Shown: piece after piece, positions 47,082 through 54,867 of the stretch | How the letters are laid out: the number at the start of each line of letters is the position of its first letter | How positions within the stretch are numbered: the stretch's first letter is position 1 | DNA from: Microbispora bryophytorum | GTDB lineage: Bacteria > Actinomycetota > Actinomycetes > Streptosporangiales > Streptosporangiaceae | Reading direction: 5' to 3' | Assembly: GCF_006874465.1 (NCBI RefSeq) | Contig: NZ_VIRL01000024.1 | Coordinates: 49,180 to 113,179, forward strand | Length of the DNA: 64,000 bases | Notes under the pieces: generated by a model | Told to the model about the DNA's origin: nothing | Seen by the model: the letters and a program-made list of their open reading frames with translations, nothing else | Databases searched by the model: none | Position numbers and translations under genes: made by a program

Positions 47082-47834
47082 TCAATGACGTTCCAGCTCG
47101 TATCGGATCAGATGCTTGTCGGCCGGCAGCACGGACACGGCGACGCGGACGGGCGTGTCGTCGGCGTCGTAGCCGACCCGGGTGTGGACGACGACCGGGG
47201 TGCCGGGCTCCAGCTGGAGCCGTGACGACTCGTCGGAGGTCGGCATGCGGGCCGACAGGTCGTCGATCACGCGGACCTGGAGATGGCCCAGCTCCTCCAG
47301 CACCCTGTTGGCCCCGCGCGTGATGTCGCCGGGCCGGGCGATCTCGGAGCCCCCCACGATCTCCAGGGGGAAGTACGAGTCCAGCGTGTTGTACGGCTGG
47401 CCGTCCACGAAGCGCAGCCGGCGGCGTACGACGGCCAGGGCGCCGTCGGCGAGGGCGAGACGGGTGGCCACGTCCTCGGGCGGCTCGACGATCGAGACCT
47501 CGATCCTCTGGTCCGCCGTACGGCCCTCGGAGCGGACCGCGTGGACGAACGTGTCGAACCGCCGCCCCTCGTGGTCGTACGGGAGGAACTCGTCCTGGGG
47601 GCGCATGAGGAGGGGACGGCGCTCCCGTACGAACGTTCCACGCCGACGCATCCGCAGGATGAGACCCTCGTTCTCCAGCTCGCCGAGGGCCAGCCGTACG
47701 GTGTTGCGGCTGACGCCGTGCGCCTCCATGAGGTCGGCCTCGGTCGGGATCTGGTCGCCCGGCGCGAGTTCGCCCGCGTAGATGGCCCTGCGTACCTCGG
47801 CGGCCACCTGCTGGTAGAGCGACGATCGTGCCAT
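47082..47834 (-). CDS. GntR-family regulator with UTRA domain
   Basis: The 250-residue protein has a GntR winged helix at 1-70 (IPTEADLMEAHGVSRNTVRLALGELENEGLI, then RRRGTFVRERRP). A UTRA effector domain fills the rest, with VRRRLRFVDGQPYNTLDSYFP and VVVHTRVGYDADDTPVRVAVSVL. ATG 47834 follows GAGGAAAG. It is divergent from a small 74-residue gene. Two matching operator-like sites lie between them. It probably represses itself and that gene. The ligand is unknown, although sugar or amino-sugar effectors are common for UTRA proteins. Confidence 0.88.
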   Translation of the reverse strand: MARSSLYQQVAAEVRRAIYAGELAPGDQIPTEADLMEAHGVSRNTVRLALGELENEGLILRMRRRGTFVRERRPLLMRPQDEFLPYDHEGRRFDTFVHAVRSEGRTADQRIEVSIVEPPEDVATRLALADGALAVVRRRLRFVDGQPYNTLDSYFPLEIVGGSEIARPGDITRGANRVLEELGHLQVRVIDDLSARMPTSDESSRLQLEPGTPVVVHTRVGYDADDTPVRVAVSVLPADKHLIRYELERH

Positions 47835-47852
47835 CTTTCCTCAATCCACCCT

Positions 47853-47948
47853 TTTGTTCCAACAAATCTAGAGGATCTCGGTCTACCGGGAAACAACCCC
47901 TTGACCAGAGCCCACCCAGCCGCGCATTATCCAAACGTTGGTACAAAT
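47853..47948. promoter_or_regulatory. Paired GntR operator sites and plus-strand promoter
   Basis: TTTGTTCCAACAAA (47853-47866) is a perfect palindrome. A related site, read on the minus strand as ATTTGTACCAAC, lies at 47937-47948. Between them, TTGACC (47901-47906) and CATTAT (47925-47930), 18 bases apart, form a plausible plus-strand promoter. The second site would lie at its transcription start, so the adjacent GntR protein could repress the small plus-strand gene and, through the first site, itself. Confidence 0.55.
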
Positions 47949-47969
47949 CCATCCAATGGAGGTGGGCCC

Positions 47970-48194
47970 GTGCGGGCGGTCGGTGCGAGAACGCCGAAGT
48001 CGCCCTGGCGCGTGCCCAGACCTACCGGAGCCCAGACCTATCAGAGCGACGGGAACGACATGTCAGAGCTGTCGGTATCCACCGGCATGACCGCCTTGCG
48101 CGGATATGGCGTGGCGTGCCCGAACGCGCGGTACCACCGCACACCGGAGCGGCCGGACGACAACGGCCGATCCCCACGGACTCCGTGCGAATGA
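47970..48194 (+). CDS. Small 74-residue protein gene, function unknown
   Basis: GTG 47970 has an excellent ribosome site (GGAGGTGGG, GGAGG 7 bases upstream). The 74 codons end at TGA 48194, only 6 bases before the first of two strong hairpins, and a promoter with a GntR-type operator precedes it. These signals together argue for a real gene. The protein is basic and polar, with Pro/Arg-rich ends, two cysteines (C50, C73) and a middle reading MSELSVSTGMTALRGYGVAC. It has no signal peptide or membrane helix. I do not recognise it. A peptide from the internal ATG 48060 (44 residues) is an alternative. Confidence 0.55.
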   Translation: MRAVGARTPKSPWRVPRPTGAQTYQSDGNDMSELSVSTGMTALRGYGVACPNARYHRTPERPDDNGRSPRTPCE

Positions 48195-48200
48195 ACGAGG

Positions 48201-48286
48201 CCTCGACCCCAACCCTCGCCGGGGTCGAGGTCTCGCGCCGGGGCGGAGCGCGTCCTGGCGGGTCCCCCACGCCCGCCAGGACGCGC
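48201..48286 (+). terminator. Two tandem perfect hairpins
   Basis: CCTCGACCCC (48201-48210) is inverted at 48221-48230, a 10-bp stem with a 10-base loop. GCGCGTCCTGGCGGG (48248-48262) is inverted at 48272-48286, a 15-bp stem with a 9-base loop. They follow the small gene directly and precede the flavin reductase gene. No T-run is present. They may terminate, stabilise the 3' end of the small mRNA, or act as a leader for the reductase. Confidence 0.6.
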
Positions 48287-48368
48287 CACCGTTAATCACC
48301 GCACAGGGAATGCATCGACTCCGGCCCTCCTTGACTCCATGGGAGGCGACCGAGGAGGCACGTGCGCG

Positions 48369-48902
48369 ATGGGCATCCCTGTGTCCCGGAGGGTCGGCCA
48401 TGACGGCGCCAGGAGGATTCCGGCCGTCAATCCCCAGCACTTCAGGAACGTCCTCGGCAGGTACGCCACCGGCGTCGTGGCCGTCACCGCGATCGACCCG
48501 GAGACCGGGGAGCCGCGCGGCCTGGCCGTCAACTCCTTCACCTCCGTGAGCCTCGATCCGCCGCTGGTGTCGTTCTGCGTCGCGCGGACCAGCACGAGCT
48601 GGCCGCGCCTGAAGGCCGCGACGACCCTGTGCGTCAACGTGCTCGCCGACCACCAGCGGCAGGTGTGCGATCGGCTCGCCGCGAAGGGCGGGGACAAGTT
48701 CGGCGGCCTGTCGTGGGCCCTGTCCCCCGGCGGCGCGCCCGTGCTGGACGGCGCGCTCGCCTGGATCGACTGCACGGTGGACCAGGAGCACCCGGCCGGC
48801 GACCACGTGATCGTCGTCGCCCGGGTCACGGGGCTCGACCGGCACGACGACGGCGGCCCGCTGGTGTTCTTCCGCGGAGCGTACGGGGGCTTCCATACCT
48901 GA
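48369..48902 (+). CDS. Flavin reductase family protein
   Basis: The 177-residue protein has the FMN-binding split barrel of short-chain flavin reductases that supply FMNH2 or FADH2 to monooxygenases. Typical segments are FRNVLGRYATGVVAVTAIDP, GLAVNSFTSVSLDPPLVSFCV, and the FFRGAYGGF end. ATG 48369 has GAGGAGG 10 bases upstream; ATG 48339 would put that site inside the gene. No partner oxygenase gene adjoins it. Its stop begins a series of 12-base repeats. Confidence 0.88.
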   Translation: MGIPVSRRVGHDGARRIPAVNPQHFRNVLGRYATGVVAVTAIDPETGEPRGLAVNSFTSVSLDPPLVSFCVARTSTSWPRLKAATTLCVNVLADHQRQVCDRLAAKGGDKFGGLSWALSPGGAPVLDGALAWIDCTVDQEHPAGDHVIVVARVTGLDRHDDGGPLVFFRGAYGGFHT

Positions 48903-48957
48903 GGACATGCCTGAGGACATGCCTGACGACGCTTGAGGACATGCCCGAGGACATGCC
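48900..48957 (+). repeat. 12-base tandem repeats TGAGGACATGCC
   Basis: Two exact copies run from 48900 to 48923. A diverged 10-base unit follows, and then one exact and one nearly exact copy run to 48957. The first copy contains the stop codon of the flavin reductase gene. It probably arose by slippage. No dyad or coding role is evident. Confidence 0.75.
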
Positions 48958-48966
48958 TGACGCGGA

Positions 48967-48985
48967 ACCGACCGGTCGGTATGCT
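48967..48985 (+). promoter_or_regulatory. TetR-like operator over the leaderless SDR promoter
   Basis: ACCGACCGGTCGGT (48967-48980) is a perfect 14-bp palindrome of the kind bound by TetR-family repressors. Its last base begins TATGCT (48980-48985), which ends 6 bases before ATG 48992, as in a leaderless promoter. The regulator need not be local; the only TetR gene in the window is at 54.2 kb. Confidence 0.5.
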
Positions 48986-48991
48986 GCCCGC

Positions 48992-49753
48992 ATGACTCTG
49001 TTCTCGGTGGAAGGCAAGACGGTCGTCGTCACGGGCGGGTCCCGGGGCATCGGGAAGATGATCGCGCGGGGGTTCCTCGACGCGGGCGCCACCGTCTACA
49101 TCTCCTCACGGAAGAAGGACGAGCTGGAGGCCACGGCCGCCGAGCTGGGCTGCCACGCCGTACAGGCGGACCTGTCCACTCCCGACGGCGTCGAGGCGCT
49201 GGCGCAGGCGGTGTCGCAGCGGGAGAGCCGGCTCGACGTGCTCGTCAACAACGCGGGGGCGAGCTGGGGCGCGCCGCTGGAGGAGTATCCGGAGCACGCC
49301 TTCGACAAGCTCTGGAACATCAACGTCAAGGGCGTCTTCTTCCTCACCCGCCGCTTCCTGCCGCTGCTGCGCGCCGCCGCGTCGCCCGGCGACCCGGCCC
49401 GCGTGATCAACATCGGGTCGATCGACGGGCTTCGGGTGCCGTTCATGGAGAACTACGCGTATTCGGCGGCCAAGGCGGGCGTCCACATGCTGACCCGGCA
49501 CCTCGCCCATCAGCTCGCCCGGGAGCAAATCACGGTCAACGCGATCGCGCCCGGGCCGTTCGAGTCGAAGATGATGGCCTTCGCGCTCGACGACCCCCAG
49601 ATGCGCGGCGCGATCGAGGGCAACGTCCCGCTGGGCCGCATCGGCAGGCCCGACGACATGGCGGGCGCGGCCATCTTCCTGGCCTCACGGGCCGGATCGT
49701 ACCTGACCGGCGCGGTGATCCCGGTGGACGGCGGGATCTCCACCCACGGGTAG
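48992..49753 (+). CDS. Short-chain dehydrogenase/reductase
   Basis: The 253-residue classical SDR has the cofactor loop TGGSRGIG (14-21), NNAG (86-89) and the catalytic S143, Y157 and K161 (YSAAKAG). The C-terminal part reads GRIGRPDDMAGAAIFLASRAGSYLTG. R40-K-K after the second strand favours NADP(H). It resembles 3-oxoacyl-ACP reductase-like or gluconate dehydrogenase-like enzymes, but the substrate is open. It is the first of an SDR-LOG pair (gap 9 bases) with its own promoter and palindromic operator. Confidence 0.9.
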   Translation: MTLFSVEGKTVVVTGGSRGIGKMIARGFLDAGATVYISSRKKDELEATAAELGCHAVQADLSTPDGVEALAQAVSQRESRLDVLVNNAGASWGAPLEEYPEHAFDKLWNINVKGVFFLTRRFLPLLRAAASPGDPARVINIGSIDGLRVPFMENYAYSAAKAGVHMLTRHLAHQLAREQITVNAIAPGPFESKMMAFALDDPQMRGAIEGNVPLGRIGRPDDMAGAAIFLASRAGSYLTGAVIPVDGGISTHG

Positions 49754-49762
49754 GGGACGGGC

Positions 49763-50254
49763 ATGTGGCAGGTTGCGGTGTGCGGGCCGGGCGAGTGCAC
49801 CCCGCAGGAGGCCGAGGCGGCCCGCGACGTGGGCCGCCTGCTGGCGGGGCGCGGCGTGGTCGTGCTGTGCGGCGGGTACGGCGGGGTGATGGCCGCCGCG
49901 GCGGCGGGCGCGAGGGAGGCCGGAGGCGTCGTGGTCGGCGTCCTGTCCGGCCGGGACCGCGCCGGGGCGAGCTCCGACCTCACCGTGGCCCTCCCCACCG
50001 GCCTCGGCGAGGCCCGCAACGTGCTGATCGTGCGCGCCGCCGACGCGGTCGTCGTCGTGGGCGGGTCCTGGGGCACGCTCTCGGAGCTGGCGCTCGCCCG
50101 GCGGGGCGGCACGCCCGTGATCACCCTCGGGGGCTGGCGGATCCTCGACGCCGAGGGCCGTCCCGTGCCCGGTCCGGTGGCCGCCGCCGGCCCGGCCGAG
50201 GCCGTACGGCTGGCGCTCGCCGCCGCCGAGCGGGCCCGCCCGCTCAGGCCTTGA
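49763..50254 (+). CDS. LOG/TIGR00725-family Rossmann protein
   Basis: The 163-residue protein has the lysine-decarboxylase-like LOG fold: VAVCGPGECTPQEAEAARDVGRLLA, VLCGGYGGVMAAAAAGARE, then VVVVGGSWGTLSELALA, where the GGxGTxxE motif of nucleotide-binding relatives appears as GGSWGTLSE. LOG enzymes release cytokinins or nucleobases from nucleotides. The TIGR00725 branch is uncharacterised. It lies 9 bases behind the SDR gene and is probably co-transcribed. It converges with the ATP-grasp gene. Confidence 0.85.
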   Translation: MWQVAVCGPGECTPQEAEAARDVGRLLAGRGVVVLCGGYGGVMAAAAAGAREAGGVVVGVLSGRDRAGASSDLTVALPTGLGEARNVLIVRAADAVVVVGGSWGTLSELALARRGGTPVITLGGWRILDAEGRPVPGPVAAAGPAEAVRLALAAAERARPLRP

Positions 50255-50259
50255 ACACC

Positions 50260-51096
50260 TCAGGCCTTGAGCATCTCGGCGAGGGTCTCGGCGAACAGGT
50301 CGGGCGCGGCCAACTCCTCCCGCAGGAACAGGTAGGGCTCGGTGAGCTCCAGCTCGATCAGGACCGGCTCACCGTCCGGCATCCGCACCAGGTCCACCCG
50401 GGCGTACAGCAGGTTCTCCGGCACGGCGGCCAGGACCCGCTCGGCGAGGGCGAACTGGTCGTCGTCCGGGTCGCGCAGCGTGGCGCGGTTCTCCGCGGTC
50501 TCCGCCACCCCGGTGAGCATCGGGTGCCGCCGTACGGCGTGGCTGAACCGGCCGCCGAAATACAGCAGCGACAGCTCCCCCTCCTGCTCGACGGACGGGA
50601 TGTACGGCTGCACCATGACCGTGCGGCCCGCGGCGAGCAGCGTCGCCGCGTGGCCCGCGGCGGCGCCCCGGTCGGCGGTGCGGACGGTGTCGCGGGCCCC
50701 CGCCGAGACGGCGGGCTTGACCACGAACTCGTCCCAGTCTGGCAGGTCCGTCCCGGGGTCGCCGCCCTGCGTGGGCCAGTGCGTGGGGACGGTGGGCACG
50801 CCGAGCGTGCGCAGGTAGGTCTTGTCGGTGTTCCACTCGATCACCGGCGCGGGATTGAACAGCCGCGTCACCGACTCCACCCGGTGGGCCCAGGCGACGA
50901 ACTCGTCACGGCGGTCGATGTAGTCCCACGGAGACCGCACGACCGCCGCGTCGAACTCCGACCAGTCGACGCGGGGGTCGTGCCAGTTCACCGGCGAGCC
51001 CTCGATGCCGGCCCCGAGCCAGGCGGTGAGCGCGATCTCCCGCTCGTCGTCGTGCTCGGCGGCCGGATGGTCCGTGGTGACGTAGGCGACCCTCAT
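50260..51096 (-). CDS. ATP-grasp domain protein
   Basis: The 278-residue protein has an N-terminal pre-ATP-grasp region (VAYVTTDHPAAEHDDEREIALTAWL, then AAVVRSPWDYIDRRDEFVAW). The ATP-grasp domain reads EFVVKPAVSAGARDTVR and YIPSVEQEGELSLLYFGGRFSHAV, ending YARVDLVRMPDGEPVLIELE with the metal-binding glutamates. It resembles glutathione-synthetase/RimK-like ligases of unknown substrate. It would form an amide or peptide bond with ATP. ATG 51096 follows GGGAG. Confidence 0.83.
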   Translation of the reverse strand: MRVAYVTTDHPAAEHDDEREIALTAWLGAGIEGSPVNWHDPRVDWSEFDAAVVRSPWDYIDRRDEFVAWAHRVESVTRLFNPAPVIEWNTDKTYLRTLGVPTVPTHWPTQGGDPGTDLPDWDEFVVKPAVSAGARDTVRTADRGAAAGHAATLLAAGRTVMVQPYIPSVEQEGELSLLYFGGRFSHAVRRHPMLTGVAETAENRATLRDPDDDQFALAERVLAAVPENLLYARVDLVRMPDGEPVLIELELTEPYLFLREELAAPDLFAETLAEMLKA

Positions 51097-51142
51097 GACG
51101 CTCCCTTCCGCATGTCAGCGGTGACCAATGCTATGGGCAGTG

Positions 51143-52627
51143 TCAGGCGAGGCCGGCCAGCACCTCCGCCGCGGCCTGGCCGCAGACTCGCGCGGCGCCG
51201 TGCGTGGCGATGTGCACCGCCCCCAGGTCCGTACGGCCCGGCAGCCCCATCTCGACCACGACGCCGTCCGGCCGGGCTGCCAGCAGGCGCTCCAGGAGGT
51301 CGGTCTGCCAGGGGTGCCGGTGAGCGTCGCGCACCACGATGACGAGCGGCCGGTCGGCGGCCTGGCCCAGCACCGCGCCGGCGACGCCGTTGTGGACGTC
51401 GCCCTGCCGCAGCCGGGCGACCGTGGTGCCGGGCAGCAGCTTGCCCAGCGGCTCCCCCGCGCCCCACGGCATGTTCCTGTCGATCGCGAGGTTGGTCTCC
51501 GGCGACAGCTCCACGACGTGCGGGGCGGCGGCCAGCGGCAGCACGCTGGCCCCGCGCCGGGTCACGCGCACGGCCCGGCGGGCGGCGACCATCCCGATCT
51601 CGTCCCGGCGGTCGTCCATGGGCGGGGCCTGCGCCTGCCAGGCGGTCAGGGCGCGCACCCGCGCGGCGGCGTCCGCGAGCCGCTCCTCCGGCAGCCTGCC
51701 CTCGGTGACCGCGTCGGCGACGGCGTCGCGGATGTGCTCGTGGGTCGCCTCGTCGGCGTTCTCCCCGCCCACGCAGACCGCGTCGGCCCCCGCCGCCACG
51801 GCCATCGCGCTCGCGCCGCCCAGGCCGTACCGGCCCGAGACGGCGGCCATCTCGATGCCGTCGGTGACGATCAGGCCGTCGAAGCCCAGCTCCTCCCGCA
51901 GCAGGCCGGTGAGGACGCGGGGGCTGAGCGTCGCCGGCAGGTCCTCGTCGTACGCCGTGACCAGCAGGTGACCGGTCATGATCGAGCGCACGCCCTCGTC
52001 GATGGCCACCCGGAAGGGCTCCAGCTCGACCTCGGCCAGGTCCTTTCGGGAGGCCGTGACGCGCGGGACGCCGTGGTGGGAGTCGACCGACGTGTCGCCG
52101 TGCCCCGGGAAGTGCTTGGCGCAGGCCGCCACGCCGGTGGACTGCAGGCCGCGGATCCAGGCGGCCGTGTGCCGCGCGACGAGCGGCGGATCGGCGCCGA
52201 ACGACCGCAGACCGATGACCGGATTGTCCGGGTTGGAGTTGACGTCGGCGGCCGGGGCGAAGTCGATGTTCACCCCCGCCGCCCGCAGGTCCCGCCCGAT
52301 GTCGCGGGCCACCCGCTCGGTCAGCTCCACGTCGTCCACGACGCCCAGGGCGTAGTTGCCCGGCCGCGAGCTGCCTGTACGGGCCTCAAGCCTGGTCACC
52401 TCCCCGGCCTCCTCGTCGATGCCGATGAGGATCTCGGGACTGTCCGCGCGCAGGGCCGAGGTGAGCGCGGCGAGCTGGGCCGGGGTGTCGACGTTCCGGG
52501 AGAACAGCACCACACCGGCGAGCCCGCCGGCGAGCCGCCGCCGCACCCAGTCGGGGACGGTGGTCCCGGTGAAGCCGGGCAACAGGACCGCGTCGGCCAG
52601 ACGGAGCAGGTCAGGGCTTCGCTTCAT
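51143..52627 (-). CDS. nagZ: Glycoside hydrolase family 3 beta-N-acetylhexosaminidase
   Basis: From ATG 52627 the protein has 494 residues. The GH3 beta-N-acetylglucosaminidase signature KHFPGHGDTSVDSH is at 171-184, and the nucleophile aspartate is D256 in LIVTDGIEM. The RNVDTPAQLAAL and IGIDEEAGEVTRL segments fit NagZ. After the barrel there is a second domain of about 150 residues (GASVLPLAAAP ...). No signal peptide is seen, so it likely acts on imported muropeptide or chitin fragments in the cytosol. A palindromic operator sits in its promoter. Confidence 0.9.
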   Translation of the reverse strand: MKRSPDLLRLADAVLLPGFTGTTVPDWVRRRLAGGLAGVVLFSRNVDTPAQLAALTSALRADSPEILIGIDEEAGEVTRLEARTGSSRPGNYALGVVDDVELTERVARDIGRDLRAAGVNIDFAPAADVNSNPDNPVIGLRSFGADPPLVARHTAAWIRGLQSTGVAACAKHFPGHGDTSVDSHHGVPRVTASRKDLAEVELEPFRVAIDEGVRSIMTGHLLVTAYDEDLPATLSPRVLTGLLREELGFDGLIVTDGIEMAAVSGRYGLGGASAMAVAAGADAVCVGGENADEATHEHIRDAVADAVTEGRLPEERLADAAARVRALTAWQAQAPPMDDRRDEIGMVAARRAVRVTRRGASVLPLAAAPHVVELSPETNLAIDRNMPWGAGEPLGKLLPGTTVARLRQGDVHNGVAGAVLGQAADRPLVIVVRDAHRHPWQTDLLERLLAARPDGVVVEMGLPGRTDLGAVHIATHGAARVCGQAAAEVLAGLA

Positions 52628-52662
52628 GCTGCGCCCGCAGGGCATCGCTCAGACATGCCCGC

Positions 52663-52686
52663 AATCTAATAGGAAAGTTTCCTATT
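52663..52686 (-). promoter_or_regulatory. Palindromic operator in the nagZ promoter
   Basis: AATAGGAAA (52668-52676) and TTTCCTATT (52678-52686) are exact inverted copies around one base, an AT-rich 19-mer in very GC-rich DNA. TAGATT on the minus strand (52668-52663) overlaps its edge and is a likely -10 box; TGGCAA about 17 bases upstream is a weak -35. AGGAAAGTTTCCT-like sites are, from memory, linked to sugar-responsive repressors such as ROK proteins, which I cannot verify here. Confidence 0.6.
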
Positions 52687-52723
52687 TGCCAGGGGACAGG
52701 CCTGGGTCGTCGCCCTTTCCTGA

Positions 52724-54100
52724 TCACACGTCGGTGCGGTGGAGCCGGTTCTCCTTCACCTCGAAGCCGGCGATCGTCGTCAGCGGCGCGCCGGGACGGT
52801 CCACGAAGGCCACGGCCCGGTAGTCCGCGCGGAAGTTCTCCATGTCCGCGACGCAGGACACGTAGCCGTGGCGGCTGTCGAAGAACGCGATGTGCGGGTT
52901 CAGTTCGAGGATCGCGCTCGCGTCGGTGATGCCCGGCGCGCTCGTCACCGACGGCCCGACGAACTCGACCCCGAGGGCTCGGGAGGCCGGATCCGCCCAG
53001 TCGGCGCGCACGTCGCAGGCGTACGCGCTGTGCACGTCGCCGCTCAGCACGACCAGCCCGTCGGGGGCGGCGGCGAGCACGCGGGCGCGCGAGTCGGGAT
53101 AGCCGTCCCAGGCGTCGGCGCTGACGGGTTCGAGCGGGAACCTCCGCTGGGAGAAGAACACCGCCTGCGCGAGCACCTTCCACCGGGCCGCCGATCCGTG
53201 CAGCCGGTCCTTCAGCCACTTCTCCTGCTCGGCGCCGAGCATGTCGCGCCCCTCGCGATACTGCCTCGTGTCGGCGAGCAGGAAGTCGGCCACCCGGCCC
53301 CACGGTCGCCAGCGGTAGTTCTGCAGGGCGGACCCCGACGGATGGACGCGCAGCGGCTGGTGCTCGTAGTACGCCTTGAACGCGGCGGCCCTGCGCTTGA
53401 GAAAGGCGGCGGGGCTGCCGCCGTCACCGGGCAGCGCGCCCGCCCAGTTGTCGCGGACCTCGTGGTCGTCGGGGATCGCGACCCACGGCGCGGCGGCGTG
53501 GGCGGCCTGCAGGTCCGGGTCCATCTTGTAGCGGGCGTAGCGGTCGCGGTAGGCGCCGAGCGTCGTGCACTCGGCCGTCGACTCGAGCGGGCGCACATAG
53601 CGGCCCGGCTTGGGGTTCTTCGGCTTGCCGTACTCGTAGATGTAGTCGCCGAGGTGGAGGACCAGGTCGGGCCGCTCGGCGGCGAGGTGGCGCAGCGCCG
53701 TGAAGTGGCCGTGCTCGTAGCGCTGGCAGGAGACGAAGCAGAACCGGATGGGGGCGGTCGAATCCGGGCCGGGCGCCGTCCTGGTGCGGCCCACCCGGCT
53801 GACGTGACCCTCGATGGAGAAGCGGTAGAAGTAGTCGGCCGCGGGTCGCAGCCCGGCCACCCGCACGTGCACACTGTGCGCCCAGTCCGGCTGCGCGGGC
53901 GCGGTGCCCGACTGGACCACCTTCGTGAACGCCTCGTCCTCGGCGAGCTCCCACCGTACGGTCATCGCCCGGTTGGGCATGCCGCCGGGCTGTGTCGGAT
54001 GCAGCGGATCGGGGGCCAGACGGGTCCACAGGATCACGCCGTCGGATAACGGCTCTCCTGAAGCCACCCCCAAGGTGAACGGATAGCCCATTTTCGCCAT
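52724..54100 (-). CDS. PhoD-like phosphatase/phosphodiesterase without signal peptide
   Basis: The 458-residue protein has the PhoD N-terminal Fn3-like domain (FTLGVASGEPLSDGVILWTRL) and metallophosphatase core, with FVSCQRYEHG, LHLGDYIYEYG, IPDDHEVRDNWAG and VLSGDVHSAYA, supplying the metal ligands. PhoD enzymes are normally exported by Tat and release phosphate from esters and teichoic acids. Here the protein begins directly at the Fn3-like domain. An in-frame TAA lies six codons upstream, so there is no hidden signal sequence. It is probably cytoplasmic or the export signal has been lost. Confidence 0.9.
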   Translation of the reverse strand: MAKMGYPFTLGVASGEPLSDGVILWTRLAPDPLHPTQPGGMPNRAMTVRWELAEDEAFTKVVQSGTAPAQPDWAHSVHVRVAGLRPAADYFYRFSIEGHVSRVGRTRTAPGPDSTAPIRFCFVSCQRYEHGHFTALRHLAAERPDLVLHLGDYIYEYGKPKNPKPGRYVRPLESTAECTTLGAYRDRYARYKMDPDLQAAHAAAPWVAIPDDHEVRDNWAGALPGDGGSPAAFLKRRAAAFKAYYEHQPLRVHPSGSALQNYRWRPWGRVADFLLADTRQYREGRDMLGAEQEKWLKDRLHGSAARWKVLAQAVFFSQRRFPLEPVSADAWDGYPDSRARVLAAAPDGLVVLSGDVHSAYACDVRADWADPASRALGVEFVGPSVTSAPGITDASAILELNPHIAFFDSRHGYVSCVADMENFRADYRAVAFVDRPGAPLTTIAGFEVKENRLHRTDV

Positions 54101-54160
54101 GGGTTCGATCCTGCCTTACCGATCCCGCCCGTGCGGGGAGGTCGGGCGAGGCGGGAATGT

Positions 54161-54176
54161 GAACAAGCTCTTGCTC
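54161..54176 (+). promoter_or_regulatory. Dyad upstream of tetR-alkD, candidate TetR operator
   Basis: GAACAAG (54161-54167) and CTTGCTC (54170-54176) are inverted with one mismatch, 2 bases apart and 10 bases before the tetR ATG. Position suggests autoregulation. No clear -10 box is seen beyond an ATAAT-like run at 54184-54188. Confidence 0.35.
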
Positions 54177-54186
54177 GACGGCCATA

Positions 54187-54867
54187 ATGGGAGCCGTGAA
54201 CCAGCGTAAGGACTCCGGCGGCACGGCCGCGCCGGTCAGGGCGAAGCGGGGGGCGGCCGGTTCGGCGTCCGAACGGCGCGACCACCTCGTCAAGCTCGCC
54301 GCCGAGTTGTTCGCGCGCAAGGGCTTCCAGGCCACCACCGTGCGGGAGATCGCGTTGGAGGCCGGGATCCTGTCCGGCAGCCTCTACCATCACTTCGACT
54401 CCAAGGAGTCGATCGTCGACGAGGTGCTGCGCACCTTCCTCGAGGATCTGATCAACCGCTACCGCTCGGTGCTGGGGACGCACGCCGACCCCCGTTCGGT
54501 GCTGGCGGAGATGGTGCGCATCGGCTTCGGCACGCTGGAGGACCACCGGGCGGCCATCACGGTCATGCAGAACGACTGGAACTACCTGCGCTCACTGCCC
54601 GGCGACCGGTTCGACTACCTGGTGCGGGCCGAGGACGAGGCCGAGCGCATGTGGCTGGAGCAGATCACGAGCGGCCAGGCCGCCGGCCAGTTCCGCCCCG
54701 ACGTCGATCCCAAGCTCACCTATCGGATGATCCGCGACACGATCTGGGTGACCGTGCGCTGGTTCCGCCCCGGCGGCAGGCTCGACACCGACGCCCTGGC
54801 CGACCACTTCGTCAAGCTGCTGTTCGACGGCCTGGCGACCGGCGAGCGGGCGAGCCGGCCGTCATGA
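54187..54867 (+). CDS. TetR-family transcriptional regulator
   Basis: The 226-residue protein has a TetR helix-turn-helix (RDHLVKLAAELFARKGFQATTVREIALEAGILSGSLYHHFDSKESIVDEVL, about 29-78) preceded by a basic, disordered N-terminus. The C-terminal ligand domain is of the KstR2-like type, with EQITSGQAAGQFRPDVDPKLTYRMIRDTIW and a final helix. Such proteins often regulate lipid or steroid catabolism, but no such genes are near. ATG 54187 and GTG 54196 are both possible starts. It overlaps the alkD-like gene by 4 bases. Confidence 0.9.
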   Translation: MGAVNQRKDSGGTAAPVRAKRGAAGSASERRDHLVKLAAELFARKGFQATTVREIALEAGILSGSLYHHFDSKESIVDEVLRTFLEDLINRYRSVLGTHADPRSVLAEMVRIGFGTLEDHRAAITVMQNDWNYLRSLPGDRFDYLVRAEDEAERMWLEQITSGQAAGQFRPDVDPKLTYRMIRDTIWVTVRWFRPGGRLDTDALADHFVKLLFDGLATGERASRPS

